Assembly: GCA_038373885.1 (NCBI GenBank)
Contig: JAWZYV010014451.1
Span: forward strand, 682,001 to 746,000
Direction of reading: 5' to 3'
From: Cheiracanthium punctorium
Lineage: Eukaryota > Arthropoda > Arachnida > Araneae > Cheiracanthiidae
Length of the DNA: 64,000 bases
Shown here one piece after another: positions 34,235-46,386 of this stretch. The position numbers and the translations under genes were made by a program. Below the pieces are notes generated by a model that did not search any database, was not told where the DNA came from, and saw only the letters and a program-made list of their open reading frames with translations. Numbering within the stretch: the first letter of the stretch is position 1; each line of letters begins with the position of its first letter.

Positions 34235-37190
34235 ATAAATGTATTTGCCGTTATACACAGAAAAGTTTACCTTTACTTTGTTCACTCTTCGAATAGTTAA
34301 GTGCTAATAATGCAACACGCAACCATGGAAACATATATTATAATACTGCTTTAAGAGAAGGAACGCCTGTTCATTAACTAAAAACTGCATGTAATCTATA
34401 TTTAATCGAAATTGGTTTTCTTATTCTACACTTGTTTCCACAACAGTAACCTAGCAATGAATGCGAAAAAAAATTAATCTAACCCATACAAAATATTAAA
34501 TTTTCCAATAAAATACTTTGCAGCTTATCTTCTTCAAAAATGATCAGATGGGAACTCAATGTATAAACATCAATACACTTTAATTTATAAAAGCTTTCAA
34601 ATTTCTCTTGTTATTTTTGGAAAATGTATTTTCGACCAATATCAGTCCTAAAAATCGATTGGGACAATTACAGGTTGTGTACTGGGAAAATAGATTCAAA
34701 AATAATGAATACACTTGCATATTAGGCATTCTTAATTACTTAAGACTATATTTTCAGTAAAGCATACAATAATCTCTCAAAGATTTTCTTTAAAATTTTT
34801 TATAATGTATGCTTTATTTAATTATAAACGAAAAGTAATACATGTTGAGCCCTGCATATTAAACTTTAAAAAATAAATTTGAAGTGGTGCTTTTGGCGAG
34901 AACACAGGCAAGTAGCTTTCGACGGCAGACAAATAAAAATCCAATAGAATTCCGCATTGCCTATTTAGCCTGCATCATCTAGAACAAAAGCCCACCAATA
35001 AATTTTTAAAGTGTATATTCGGCTAAAAGTTTTCAATAATTCAAATCGTAGCGAGAGGTTTCGAGAGCTATTTTTTGAAGCAACCCTGACAAAGCATACT
35101 CTGTAAAAGAAATCTGAAATGTTACATATTCATTCAATAAAGGTTTCCGAAAATATATTGTAAACTACCGATGCTCAATTTGGACTCTCGATTTCGGAGA
35201 CATAACGCGCATTTCGGTGAAAAATTTTCACAACGGAAAGAACATCTTTATCTCGGACATTCTGCACATGCGCACTTAAATTTTTATACCCTCTACTTTT
35301 ATTTTTATATTCATAGTGTCACTAAAATTTCAAGTAGTTTTAGGGATCATATTAGCGTTTCAGTAAATCGAATCAAGTCTTGGTCTGTATTGTGGTTTAA
35401 GCATTCATCTGCAATCCGAAGATCTTCATTTCGAAATCAACGAAGGGCAAATGAATTATTAATAGCGAGTGTTAAAATATTAGTTATGTGATCTGCACCT
35501 TGGTGTCAGTAAATAATTGCTTCGAGTATTCGAGAAGGGTTAGAAATGTTGCAGCGTAGTTTTTTTTCCGAATTTAGACAAACTGTAGAGCAAATACGCG
35601 ACTGTAAGATATAAACCAAATTTATTTGTTTCTTAATATCTTTTAGTCACTCCATTTGCAACTTTCCCACGGTATTTTTTCTTCTAAAAATTTTGAATTT
35701 TTTCAGCCCACCCTAGTGCCATGTGTCACTACCATGGCTACCGTTTGGAGGCGTCAAGTTTTTTCCCGTTTATCTTCGAATCTAGTGATTATCTAATTAT
35801 CTACTCCGCTATCAAATGGATTCTATATCTACGAAGTAAAGGGGAGTCTTATGTCTGGTGAAAATTTCTGTGACATGACGGGCAAAATGTCATCAGTTCC
35901 CACCAGAGGGGAGCCAGCCCGAGAATCGAGCGTGTGCAGGAGTATTCTAACATTTATTATTACAAAATTTACAAAATGTTTTTATGATATATCCTTTCCT
36001 TTGACAAAGAAATTCTCAATTTCAGATCCACTTTTAGACGCGTAGTAGAAATATCATCTTAAAGAAGGAGAACTTGCTGATTTATTGGCCAGAAAGAATC
36101 ATTTTAAAGTTTTCGTGAAGTGTGCACTGCATTTCTGTTATTGGTTACTATTTTTGTGAGTACGGCAAGAGCTAAGCAATCTTTCTCAAATTTAAAATTG
36201 ATAAAAGCTTCTTTAAGAAATTCTATAGGATATGAAAGGCTATGCAATTTCGCTGTTCTACCCATCGAACATTTTTTGGCCCGAAATTTGAGCTTTGAAG
36301 TTGCCAATGGCGTGACCCATTTCCTGAACAGATATCCCGGAAAAGGTAAATTTCAATAATTCACAATTTGACCAAAAATAAAATTAATTCAATCCCCAAA
36401 AGTAGTACGAAATCAATGAAAAATACATAAACTAAGTATAATACGTTTGTACGGAACTTACGATGTGATTTGTTAAAAAAAAAAAAAAAAAAAAAACTGC
36501 AACCTCGTTTGAGCTTCTTTGCATTGATGGAGGATTTGATCCGAAAAGAATTTGCCATAGTCCTCCACAGGGTAGTTAAAAATCATAAGTTATCACTTGT
36601 CTGATAGTTTGGACATTATTGGGTCTCAACCAAATTTTAATAGTTTTCCCTTATCTTTCAGATCATGCAGCCTTTTGGACTATATTTAACCATCAACTGT
36701 TATTCTAAATCTCATCTGCTTATATTTACTACTTCATTACCCATTTTAGACCAGGCCTCCAAAATTGAGAACACACATTTTGAAAAAACAACATAAACTA
36801 ATCGCTTTAAGCTGAAATCGGTTTTGTACTTATTGTTGCGTTTTTTGTGCGTTTTATGGGAATTTGATAATCAGGATTATTTACTTATATTTTATTACAA
36901 ATCTAATCTCGATTGTTTTAATAATATTCAATTAGAATATCTGTTCGAGAGAATCATTTAATAGGCTCGTAAAGGTTTTGTAAAATTCACTAATTGAACG
37001 AAGCTAATAAGCAATCACTAATAGATTTTATCACTTTTTTAAATCAAATTACTTTCTATATTAGAAAAAAATTCTATAACCCACTATATTATTTGTAAAT
37101 TTTAGCATTTCAAACGTCGCATTTATTTATACTCTACATAAACAATTAATCATGTACCCACTGGTAACTTCAACAAATATATTATGTATA
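34235..37190 (+). repeat. tandem duplication, first copy (right half of unit II)
   Basis: Begins at aataaatgtatttgccgtta and is followed directly by a second copy about 2.96 kb later. Contains 5' flank sequence of the Gr unit but no gene. An A-rich homopolymer at 36476-36496 is longer than in the second copy. Confidence 0.8.
36111..36359 (+). other. short signal-peptide-like frame without a start codon
   Basis: The frame reads CTAFLLLVTIFVSTARAKQS then an amphipathic tail. It looks like a secretion signal, but it opens with GTG after a stop, and the tandem copy (about 39170-39400) has an in-frame TGA at the position after AKQSF. Treated as chance or a dead exon. Confidence 0.15.
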
Positions 37191-40100
37191 ATATAAATGT
37201 CTTTGCCGATATACACAGAAAAGTTTACCTTTACTTTGTTCACTCTTCGAATAGGTAAGTGCTAATAATGCAACACGAAACCATGGAAACATATATTATG
37301 ACACTGCTTTAAGCGAAAGCAACGCCTGTTCATTAACTAAAAACTTCATGTAATCTATATTCAATCGAAATTGGTTTTCTTATTCAAAACTTGTTTCCAC
37401 AACAGTAACCTAGCAATGAATGCGAAAAAGAATTAATCTAACCCATACAAAATATTAAATTTTCAAATAAAACACTTTTACCTGTGCACTTTATCTTCTT
37501 CAAAAACGATCCGATGGGAACTCAATGTATAAACATCAATACACTTTAATTTACTAAACCTTTCAAATTTCTCTTGTCATTTTTGGAAAATTATTTTCGA
37601 CGAATATCACTCCTAAAAATCGATTGGGGCAATTGCACATTGTGTACTAAGAAAGCAGATTCAAAAATAATGAGTACACTTACACATTAGGCATTCTTAA
37701 CTACTCAAGACAATATTTTCAGTAAAACATACAATAATATGTCAAAGATTTTCTTTAAAAGTTTTTATAATGTATTCTTTATTTCATTAAAAATGAAAAG
37801 TAATTCATGTTGAAACCTGCATAGTAAACTTTAAAAAATAAATTTGAAGAGGTGCTTTTGGCGAGAAGACAGACAAGTAATTTTAAACGGCAGTCAAATA
37901 AAAAACCAAGAGAATTTCGCATTGCGTATTTCGCCTATTTCATCTAGAACAAAAGCACACCAATAAATGTGTAAGCGTATACTCGTTTAAAAGTTTTCCA
38001 TAACCCAAATCGTAGCGAGAGGTTTTGAGAGCTATTTTTTGACGCAACACTGACAAAAGCATACTCTGTAAAAAAATCAGATATGTTACATATTCATTGA
38101 ATAAAGCTTTCCGAAAATATATTGTAAACTACCGATCCTCAATTTGGCTCTCGATTTCGGAGACATAACACGCATTTCGGTGAAAAATATTCACAACGGA
38201 AAGAAAATCTTTATCTCGGACATTTTACACATGCGCACTTAAATTTTTATACGCTCTACTTTTATTTTTCTATTCATAGAGGGTGTCACTAAAATTTCAA
38301 GTTGTTTTAGAGATCAGATTAACGTTTCAGTAAATCGAATCAAGTCTTGGTCTGTATTGTGGTTTAAGCATTCATCTGCAATCCGAAGATCTTCATTTCG
38401 AAATCAACGAAGGGTAAATGAATTATAAATAGCGAGTGTTCAAATAGTGGTTAAGTAATCTACACCCTAGTGTCAATAAATAATTACAACTAGAAGAGTT
38501 AGAAATGTTGCAAAACCAAAAAGCGAAGGTTTTTTTTCCGAATTTAGACAAACTTTAGAGCAAATACGCGACCGTAAGATATAAACCAAATTTATTTGTT
38601 TCTTAATATCTTTTAGTCACTCCATTTGCAACTTTCCCACGGTATTTTGACTTCAAAAAGTTTTGAATTTTTTCAGCCCACCCTAGTGTCATATGTCACT
38701 ACCATGGCTACCGTTTGGAGGCATGAAGTTCTTTCAAGTTTATCTTCGAATCTAGTGATTATCTAATTATCTACTCCACTATCAAATGGATTCTATATCT
38801 ACGAAGTACCGGAGAGTCTTACGTCTAATTAAAATTTCTGTAGTACCAACTTGTGAAATCAGAAGTTAATTATATTTTAAACGGAAACCAGTGAAGTAGC
38901 AATAGGGTGACATGACGGGCAAGATGTCATCAGTTCCCACCAGAGGGGAGCCAGCCCGAGAATCGAGCGAGTGCAGTTGTATTCTAACATTTATTATTAC
39001 AAAATTTACAAAATGTTTTCATGATATATCATTTCCTTTGACAAGGAAATTCTCAGTTTCAGATCCACTTTTAGACGCGTAGTAGAAATTCCATCTTAAA
39101 ATAGGAGTACTTGCTGATTTATCGGACAGTAATAATCATTATCCGCCAAAAAAAAGTGTTTGTGAAGTGTGCACTGCATTTCTGTTATTGGTTACCATTT
39201 TTGTGACTACGGCAAGAGCTAAGCAATCTTTCTGAAATTTAAAATTGATAAAAGCTTATTTAAGAAATTCTATAGGATATGAAAGGCTACGCAATTTCGC
39301 TGTTCTACCCATCGAACATTTTTTGGCACGAAATTTGAGCTTTGAAGTTGCCAATGGCGTGGACCCATTTCCTGAACACATATCCCGAAAAAAGGTAATT
39401 TCAATAATTCACAATTTGACCAAAAATAAAATTAATTCAATCCAATACACAATCTTGATTAAAAAGTACTACGAAATCAATGAAAAAAACATAAACTAAG
39501 TATAATATGTTTGTACGGAACTTACGATGTGATTTGTTAAAAAAAAACTGCAACCTCGTTTGAGCTTCTTTGCATTGATGGAGGATTTGATCCGAAAAGA
39601 ATTTGCCATAGTCCTCCACAGGGTAGTTAAATATCATAAGTTATGACTTATCTGATAGTTTGGACATTATTGGGTCTCAACCAAATTTTGTAAGTTTTCC
39701 CTTATCTTTCATATCATGCAGCCTTTTGGACTATATTGGACTATTTTTAGATTGGTACTTTAGATTGGTATTTAAAGATCAACTGTTATTCTAAATCTCA
39801 TCTGCGTATATTTACTACTTCATTACCCATTTTAGACCAGTCCAAAATTGAGAACAGACATTTTGAAAAAACAACATAAACTAATCGCTTTATGCTGAAA
39901 TTGGTTTTGTACTTATTGTTGCGTTTCTTGTGCGTTTTATGGGAATTTGATAATCAGGATTATTTACTTATAATTTATTACAAATTTAATCTCGATTGTT
40001 TTAATAATATTCAATTAGTATATCTGTTCGAGAGAAATCATTTAATAGGCTCGTAAAGGGTTTGTAAAATTCACTAATTGAACGAAGCTAATAAGCATTC

Positions 40101-40300
40101 ACAAATAGATTTTATCAATTTTTTTAATCAAATTACTTTCTATATTAGAAAAAAATATTTTCTATAACCCACTATTATTTGTAAATTTTAGCATTTCAAA
40201 CGTCGCATTTATTTATACTCTACATAAACAATTAATCATGTACACACTGGTAACTTCTACAAATATATTACCTTTAAAACAAATCACTTTGAATTATTTT
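37191..40300 (+). repeat. tandem duplication, second copy (unit II')
   Basis: Repeats about 34235-37190 with high similarity: cacagaaaagtttaccttta, cacgcatttcggtgaaaa, gagccagcccgagaatcgag and ggaggatttgatccgaaaag occur in both in the same order. It contains extra sequence at about 38845-38910 and ends where the Helentron-like block begins. It has no Gr coding region. Confidence 0.85.
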
Positions 40301-40316
40301 GTGTGTTTTTATTAAC

Positions 40317-41938
40317 AACTAGCTGTAGTACCCGTCCTAGACGGGTTAGTGAATGAAAATTTCTAAAAAGCAAGAACTTTCGTCAGCATTGTAGGAGTAC
40401 ACAGAATGGATGTAGTATGTTGCCAAAGTAAAGAAAGCGAAGTTATAATTTTCATGTATTGTTAAAATATTACAGGTTAGAGAGTAACTAAGTAATATCA
40501 TTTCATTCGCTTTAGTCGTAATTATGTGATGCGCGAACGAATATTTACGCATATTGAAATAATTGTCGCAAAATCTCAAAATCTAATCAATATTTTTGAA
40601 AAATTTGAAGCCTAGAATTTAAGTTGAGTGACAATCTATCATGTCACCCAAATTCGTTTCATTCCCTGCAGTCTTTATTTCGTGATGCTGGAACAAATTT
40701 TCAGCATTTTAAAACGATTTTCGAAAAATCTCAAAATGTAAGCAAAATATTTTTAAAATTCAACGCCTATAAATTAAGATTAGCAACTACCTATCATATC
40801 ACTCAATTTCGTAACATTCGTATTAGTCGTTATTACGTGATGTTTGAAGAATTATAAACGTATTTTGAGAGAATTTTCACAAAATCTCAAAATCTAATAA
40901 AAATGTTTAAAAAATTGGACTCCTATAGTTTATGTTGAGCAACCATCTATCGTGTGACCAAATTTCATATCATTCGCTTTAGTCGCCATTACGTAATGCG
41001 GGAACAAAGATTCACTCAGTTTTAAACGATTTTCGCAAAATCTCGAAATCTGATCGATTTTTTTTAATTAGATGCTAATAGTTTAAAGTGAGTGACCACC
41101 TATCATTTCACCAAATATCATTTTTTCACCTTTGCAGTTATTACGTCATGTGCGAACACAAATTTACGCAGTTTGAAATGATTTTCGCAAAATCTCAAAA
41201 TCTTGTCAAGATTTTTTTTTAATTCGACGAATATGTTTTAAGTTGAGTGAGCACCTATCATGACACCCAATTTCATATCATTCGCTTCAGTCGTTTTTAC
41301 GTGATGCTTGAACACAAATTTACGCAGTTTGAAAGGATTTTCGCAAAATCTCAAAATCCAATCAGGATTTTTTAAAAATTCGACGCCTATGTTTTAAGTT
41401 GAGTGACCACCTATCATGTCACTCAATTTCATATCATTCGCTTCAGTCGTTTTTGCGTGATGCTTGAACACAAATTTACGCAGTTTGAAACGATTTTCGC
41501 AAAATCTGAAAATCTAATCAAGATTTTTTAAAAATTCGACGCCTATGTTTTAAGTTGAGTGACCACCTATCATGTCACTCAATTTCATATCATTCGCTTC
41601 AGTCGTTTTTACGTGATGCTTGAACACAAATTTACGCAGTTTGAAACGATTTTCGCAAAATCTGAAAATCTAATCAAGATTTTTTTAAAATTCGACGCCT
41701 ATGTTTTAAGTTGAGTGACCACCTATCATGACACCAAATTTCATATCATTCGCTTCAGTCGTTTTTACGTGATGCTTAAACAAAAAAAGCGTCACGGACA
41801 GAATGACAGAATGACAGACAGACAAACTTTTTTTTGAGGGTCGCATCGGATTCCCGGGTGCTTGAAACGGATAGAAATCGCAAAATTTTTGAATTCCAAG
41901 AAATGTACAGACAAAAGTCTAATTTTATTTATATAGAT
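40317..41938 (+). mobile_element. Helentron-like (HINE/DINE-type) element, copy 1
   Basis: The 5' end is aactagctgtagtacccgtc with a hairpin (acccgtcctagacgggt). The interior is about eight tandem ~155-bp repeats built on cattcgcttcagtcgttttt and tttacgcagtttgaaa. The 3' part has agaatgacagacagacaaac, cccgggtgcttgaaacgg and an end at atttatatagat. Subterminal inverted repeats (AAGCACCCG / CGGGTGCTT in copies 2 and 3), an end hairpin and ~150-bp internal tandem repeats are what is described for non-autonomous Helentrons. The class assignment is inference. No coding capacity. Confidence 0.6.
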
Positions 41939-42181
41939 TTTAAAGAAGAATGTAAACAACATACGTTAAAAGATATTAAAATATTGGCTGATTCTACAAA
42001 TAAACGGTTAACTTCATAAAAATCTTTTCTCTTCAAAATAATTAAAGATTTTCATATTCAAACAAATTATTTTGTTTATACATAATAACTAAGTATTTTT
42101 GGAAAAACTAAGTATTTTTTGGATTTTAACTAAATAATTTTGGCAAAATTAGCCCCAGTGATGTAAAGTAATTTATATAAT
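41939..42181 (+). repeat. spacer between tandem Helentron-like units, first
   Basis: This ~243-bp spacer is repeated almost base for base at 43649..43891, so the tandemly duplicated unit is element plus spacer (1.71 kb between copies 2 and 3). Confidence 0.8.
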
Positions 42182-43648
42182 AACTAGCTGAAGCACCCGT
42201 CCTCGACAGGTTAGTGAATGAAAATTTCCAAAAAGCAAGAACTTTCGTCAGCATTGTAGGAGTACACAGAATGGATGTAGTATGTTGCCAAAGTAAAGAA
42301 AGCGAAGTTATAATTTTCATGTATTGTTAAAATATTACAGGTTAGAGAGTAACTAAGTAATATCATTTCATTCGCTTTAGTCGTAATTATGTGATGCGCG
42401 AAAGAATATTTACGCATATTGAAATAATTTTCGCAAAATCTCAAAATTTAATCAACATTTTTGAAAAATTTGAAGCCTAGAATTTAAGTTGAGTGACAAC
42501 CTATCTTGTCACCCAAATTCGTTTCATTCCCTGCAGTCTTTATTTCGTGATGCTGGAACAAATGTACAGCATTTTAAAACGATTTTCGAAAAATCTCAAA
42601 ATGTAAGCAAAATATTTTTAAAATTCAACGCCTATAAATTAAGATTAGCAACTACCTATCCTATCACTCAATTTCGTATCATTCGTATTAGTCGTTATTA
42701 CGTGATGTTTGAAGAAATATAAACGTATTTTGAGAGAATTTTCACAAAATCTCAAAATCTAATAAAAATGTTTAAAAAATTGGACTCCTATAGTTTATGT
42801 TGAGCAACCATCTATCGTGTGACTAAAATTTCATATCATTCGCTTTAGTCGTTATTACGTAATACGGGAACAAAGATTCTCTCAGTTTTAAACGATTTTC
42901 ACAAAATCTCGAAATCTGATGGAATTTTTTTAATTAGATGCTTATAGTTTAAGGTGAGTGACCACCTATCATTTCACCAAATATCATTTTTTCACCTTTG
43001 CAGTTATTACGTGATGTGCGAACACAAATTTACGCAGTGTGAAATGATTTTCTCAAAATTTCAAAATCTAATCAAGATTTTTTTTTAATTTGACGCCTAT
43101 GTTTTAAGTTGAGTGACCACCCATCATGACACCCAATTTCATATCATTCGCTTCAGTCGTTTTTACGTGATTCTTGAACACAAATTTGTGCAGTTTGAAA
43201 GGATTTTCGCAAAATCTCAAAATCCAATCAGGATTTTTTTTAAATTGGACGCCTATGTTTGAAGTTGAGTGACCACCTATCATGACACCCAATTTCATAT
43301 CATTCGCTTCAGTCGTTTTTGCGTGATGCTTGAACACAAATTTACGCAGTTTGAAACGATTTTCGCAAAATCTGAAAATCTAATAAAAGATTTTTTTAAA
43401 ATTCGACGCCTATGTTTTAAGTTGAGTGACCACCTATCATGACACCCAATTTCATATCATTCGCTTCAGTCGTTTTTACGTGATGCTTAAACAAAAAAGC
43501 GTCACGGACAGAATGACAGAATGACAGACAGACAAACTTTATTTTGAGGGTCGTATCGGATTCCCGGGTGCTTGAAACGGATAGAAATCGCAAAATTTTT
43601 GAATTCCAAGAAATGTACAGACAAAAGTCTAATTTTATTTATATAGAT
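42182..43648 (+). mobile_element. Helentron-like element, copy 2
   Basis: Same architecture as copy 1 and nearly identical to it in the first ~600 bp and the last ~200 bp, with fewer internal repeats. The 5' hairpin reads acccgtcctcgacaggt. Subterminal inverted repeats AAGCACCCG and CGGGTGCTT are intact. The open frames along it are products of the repeat and occur at the same place in each copy. Confidence 0.6.
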
Positions 43649-43891
43649 TTTAAAGAAGAATGTAAACAACATACGTTAAAAGATATTAAAATATTGGCTG
43701 ATTCTACAAATAAACGGTTAACTTCATAAAAACCTTTTCTCTTCAAAATAATTAAAGATTTTCATATTCAAACAAATTATTTTGTTTATACTTAATAACT
43801 AAGTATTTTTGGAAAAACTAAGTATTTTTTGGATTTTAACTAAATAATTTTGGCAAAATTAGCCCCAGTGATGTAAAGTAATTTATATAAT
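43649..43891 (+). repeat. spacer between tandem Helentron-like units, second
   Basis: Near-identical copy of 41939..42181, with differences at only a few positions (for example aaaatctttt against aaaacctttt), pointing to a recent duplication. Confidence 0.8.
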
Positions 43892-45334
43892 AACTAGCTG
43901 AAGCACCCATCCTCGACGGGTTAGTGAATGAAAATTTCCAAAAAGCAAGAACTTTCGTCAGCATTGTAGGAGTACACAGAATGGATGTAGTATGTTGCCA
44001 AAGTAAAGAAAGCGAAGTTATAATTTTCATGTATTGTTAAAATATTACAGGTTAGAGAGTAACTAAGTAATATCATTTTATTCGCTTTAGTCGTAATTAT
44101 GTGATGCGCGAAAGAATATTTACGCATATTGAAATAATTTTCGCAAAATCTCAAAATTTAATCAACATTTTTGAAAAATTTCAAGCCTAGAATTTAAGTT
44201 GAGTGACAACCTATCCTGTCACCCAAATTCGTTTCATTCCCTACAGTCTTTATTTCGTGATGCTGGAACAAATTTTCAGCATTTTAAAACGATTTTCGAA
44301 AAATCTCAAAATGTAAGTAAAATATTTTAAAAATTCTCTCTCTCTCTCAACGCCTATAAATTAAGATTAGCAACTACCTATCATATCACTCAATTTCGTA
44401 TCGTTCGTATTAGTCGTTATTACGATATGTTTGAAGAAATATAAACGTATTTTGAGAGAATTTTCACAAAATCTCAAAATCTAATAAAAATGTTTATAAA
44501 ATTGGACTCCTATAGTTTATGTTGAGCAACCATCTATCGTGTGACCAAATTTCATGTCATTCGCTTTAGTCGTTAATACGTAATACGGGAACAAAGATTC
44601 ACTCAGTTTTAAACGATTTTCACAAAATCTCGAAATCTGATGGATTTTTTTTAATTAGATGCTTATAGTTTAAGGTTTCGCCATATATCGTTTTTTCACC
44701 TTTGCAGATATTGCGTGATGTGCGAACACAGATTTACGCAGTTTGAAATGATTTTCGCAAGATTTTTTTTTAATTCGTCGCCTATGTTTTAAGTTGAGTG
44801 ACCACCTATCATGTCACTCAATTTCATATCATTCGCTTCAGTCGTTTTTACGTGATGCTTGAACACAAATTTACGCAGTTTGAAAGGATTTTCGCAAAAT
44901 CTCAAAATCCAATCAGAATTTTTTAAAAAATTGGACGCTTATGTTTTAAGTTGAGTGACCACCTATCATGACACCCAATTTCATATAATTCGCTTCTGTC
45001 GTTTTTGCGTGATACTTGAACACAAATTTACGCAGTTTGAAAGAATTTTCGCAAAATCTCAAAATCCAATCAGAATTTTTTTTGAATTGGACGCTTATGT
45101 TTTAAGTTGAGTGACCACCTATCATGACAACCAATTTCATATCATTCGCTTCAGTCGTTTTTACGTGATGCTTAAACAAAAAAAGCGTCACGGACAGAAT
45201 GACAGAATGACAGACAGACAAACTTTTTTTTGAGGGTCGCATCGGATTCCCGGGCGCTTGAAACGGATAGAAATCGCAAAATTTTTGAATTCCAAGAAAT
45301 GTACAGACAAAAGTCTAATTTTATTTATATAGAT
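43892..45334 (+). mobile_element. Helentron-like element, copy 3
   Basis: Same ends as copy 2, with a (TC)n insertion at about 44335 and a shortened repeat at about 44680-44765. The 3' end is followed at once by unrelated sequence leading into a Helitron helicase remnant, not by the 243-bp spacer. Confidence 0.6.
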
Positions 45335-45578
45335 AGTTACGCTGATCCCGGACTTCAAGATAAAACTTTTTCCGCCATTACTGCAAGAAGATTACAAAGC
45401 TAACACAAAAAGCCTAATAACGTCTACACCGTTTGTACGATCTGCTTGAAATTGTTTTTAATTATGTACAATAATATAGAAAACAATCTGTGCTACTTCA
45501 AAAATCTGAAAATCCACCCGTTCCCTCTTTTTTAAAATGTGTTGCTATGCACATGGGGCTATGAACTACACAACACAG

Positions 45579-45938
45579 TTTTGGAACATATTGGAGCCAC
45601 CATGAGTACCCGAGCACAAGCTGGAACTGAAGATTGGGGCACCGATCACGCTTCTCAGGAATCTACATCCTCCTTCCTTCTGTAATGGAACAAGGCTTTC
45701 TGTCAAGAAGCTCATGCCTAACATTATCGAAGACAGAATCATGACTGATCATTCTGCAGGCGAAGATGTATTTATACCAAGGATACCAATTATACCTTGA
45801 GGTCTACCATTCAACTTCAAACGCCTTCAGACATCAGTTCGTTTAAGTTTCGCCATGAGCATCAACAAGGCACAAGGGCAATCGCTGAAAGTTGTTGGCC
45901 TCGATCTTACAAAACCGTGTTTCTCACATGGAATATGA
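45579..45938 (+). pseudogene. Pif1-type Helitron helicase, C-terminal remnant
   Basis: The frame encodes HKLELKIGAPITLLRNLHPP, then CNGTRLSVKKLMPNIIEDRI, EDVFIPRIPI and RLSFAMSINKAQGQSLKVVG, in the order found near the C terminus of Pif1-like helicases of Helitrons; INKAQGQS is the conserved helicase motif. Two in-frame TGA stops (after residue 8, and after IPIIP) and loss of everything N-terminal show it is dead. The reading frame is otherwise intact, so decay is by substitution. It follows the third Helentron-like copy, but whether it belongs to the same element is not shown. Confidence 0.85.
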
Positions 45939-46386
45939 CAGGAATATGAAATGAGTGTCAGGAATATGAAATGAAAATCAAAAATAAATCACCTGAGGAT
46001 TTATCGCGTACGAGAATGACATTGCAATCATGTGCACAACCGTTGCCTACGTAATACTACTCAAGGCCGGTAAATGGGCTTTCAAAACTGGGGAAAATGT
46101 AGATGGCGCTGTTTGGTCCTATAAGGACTCGTCGCTGCCTTGCTACTCCATAAGAGCTATACTTTCCATTCCTCGTATTTTTAGATTGGTACTTACGTAG
46201 TATCCTGGAGGGCCGCCAAGACGAGCGATTTTTCACCAAGATAAATGCCGGAGCATATCTGACGAAAAAATAGTTTGGCGGGAATGAACACTGCGACTAA
46301 TATTAAGAAAGTACCTTTAGATTTCTTTATATTGTTTTATAATTTTAAATACACATCGGTTTATCGTATGCATTAAATTTATGTTA
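45939..46386. other. mobile-element debris
   Basis: Between the helicase remnant and a Helitron-type 5' end. Contains more GC-rich sequence (about 46040-46260) of interspersed-repeat character and no gene. Confidence 0.4.

Larger units (their letters stand above)
26620..37190. repeat. duplication unit II (GrB and both flanks)
   Basis: Aligns with unit III: 26620-26755 with about 48139-48268, then about 28165-35670 with 48275-59247, with insertions on both sides. Unit II carries about 1.4 kb (26756-28165) that unit III lacks. Unit III carries a hAT MITE, a local tandem duplication and a 2.7-kb insertion that unit II lacks. Confidence 0.8.

Noticed and set aside
36111..36359. Secreted small peptide (signal-like CTAFLLLVTIFVSTARA) as a possible toxin or antimicrobial gene
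   Set aside because: No ATG, no cysteine framework, and the tandem copy has an in-frame stop just after the signal-like part.
40346..44154. Repeated 61-, 64- and 77-codon frames in the 40-45 kb block
   Set aside because: They are translations of the Helentron-like repeats, identical because the unit is tandemly duplicated, with no start context or family resemblance.
40317..45334. CRISPR-like array suggested by regularly spaced repeats
   Set aside because: The repeats are ~155 bp, contiguous and diverged without unique spacers, and the genome is eukaryotic.
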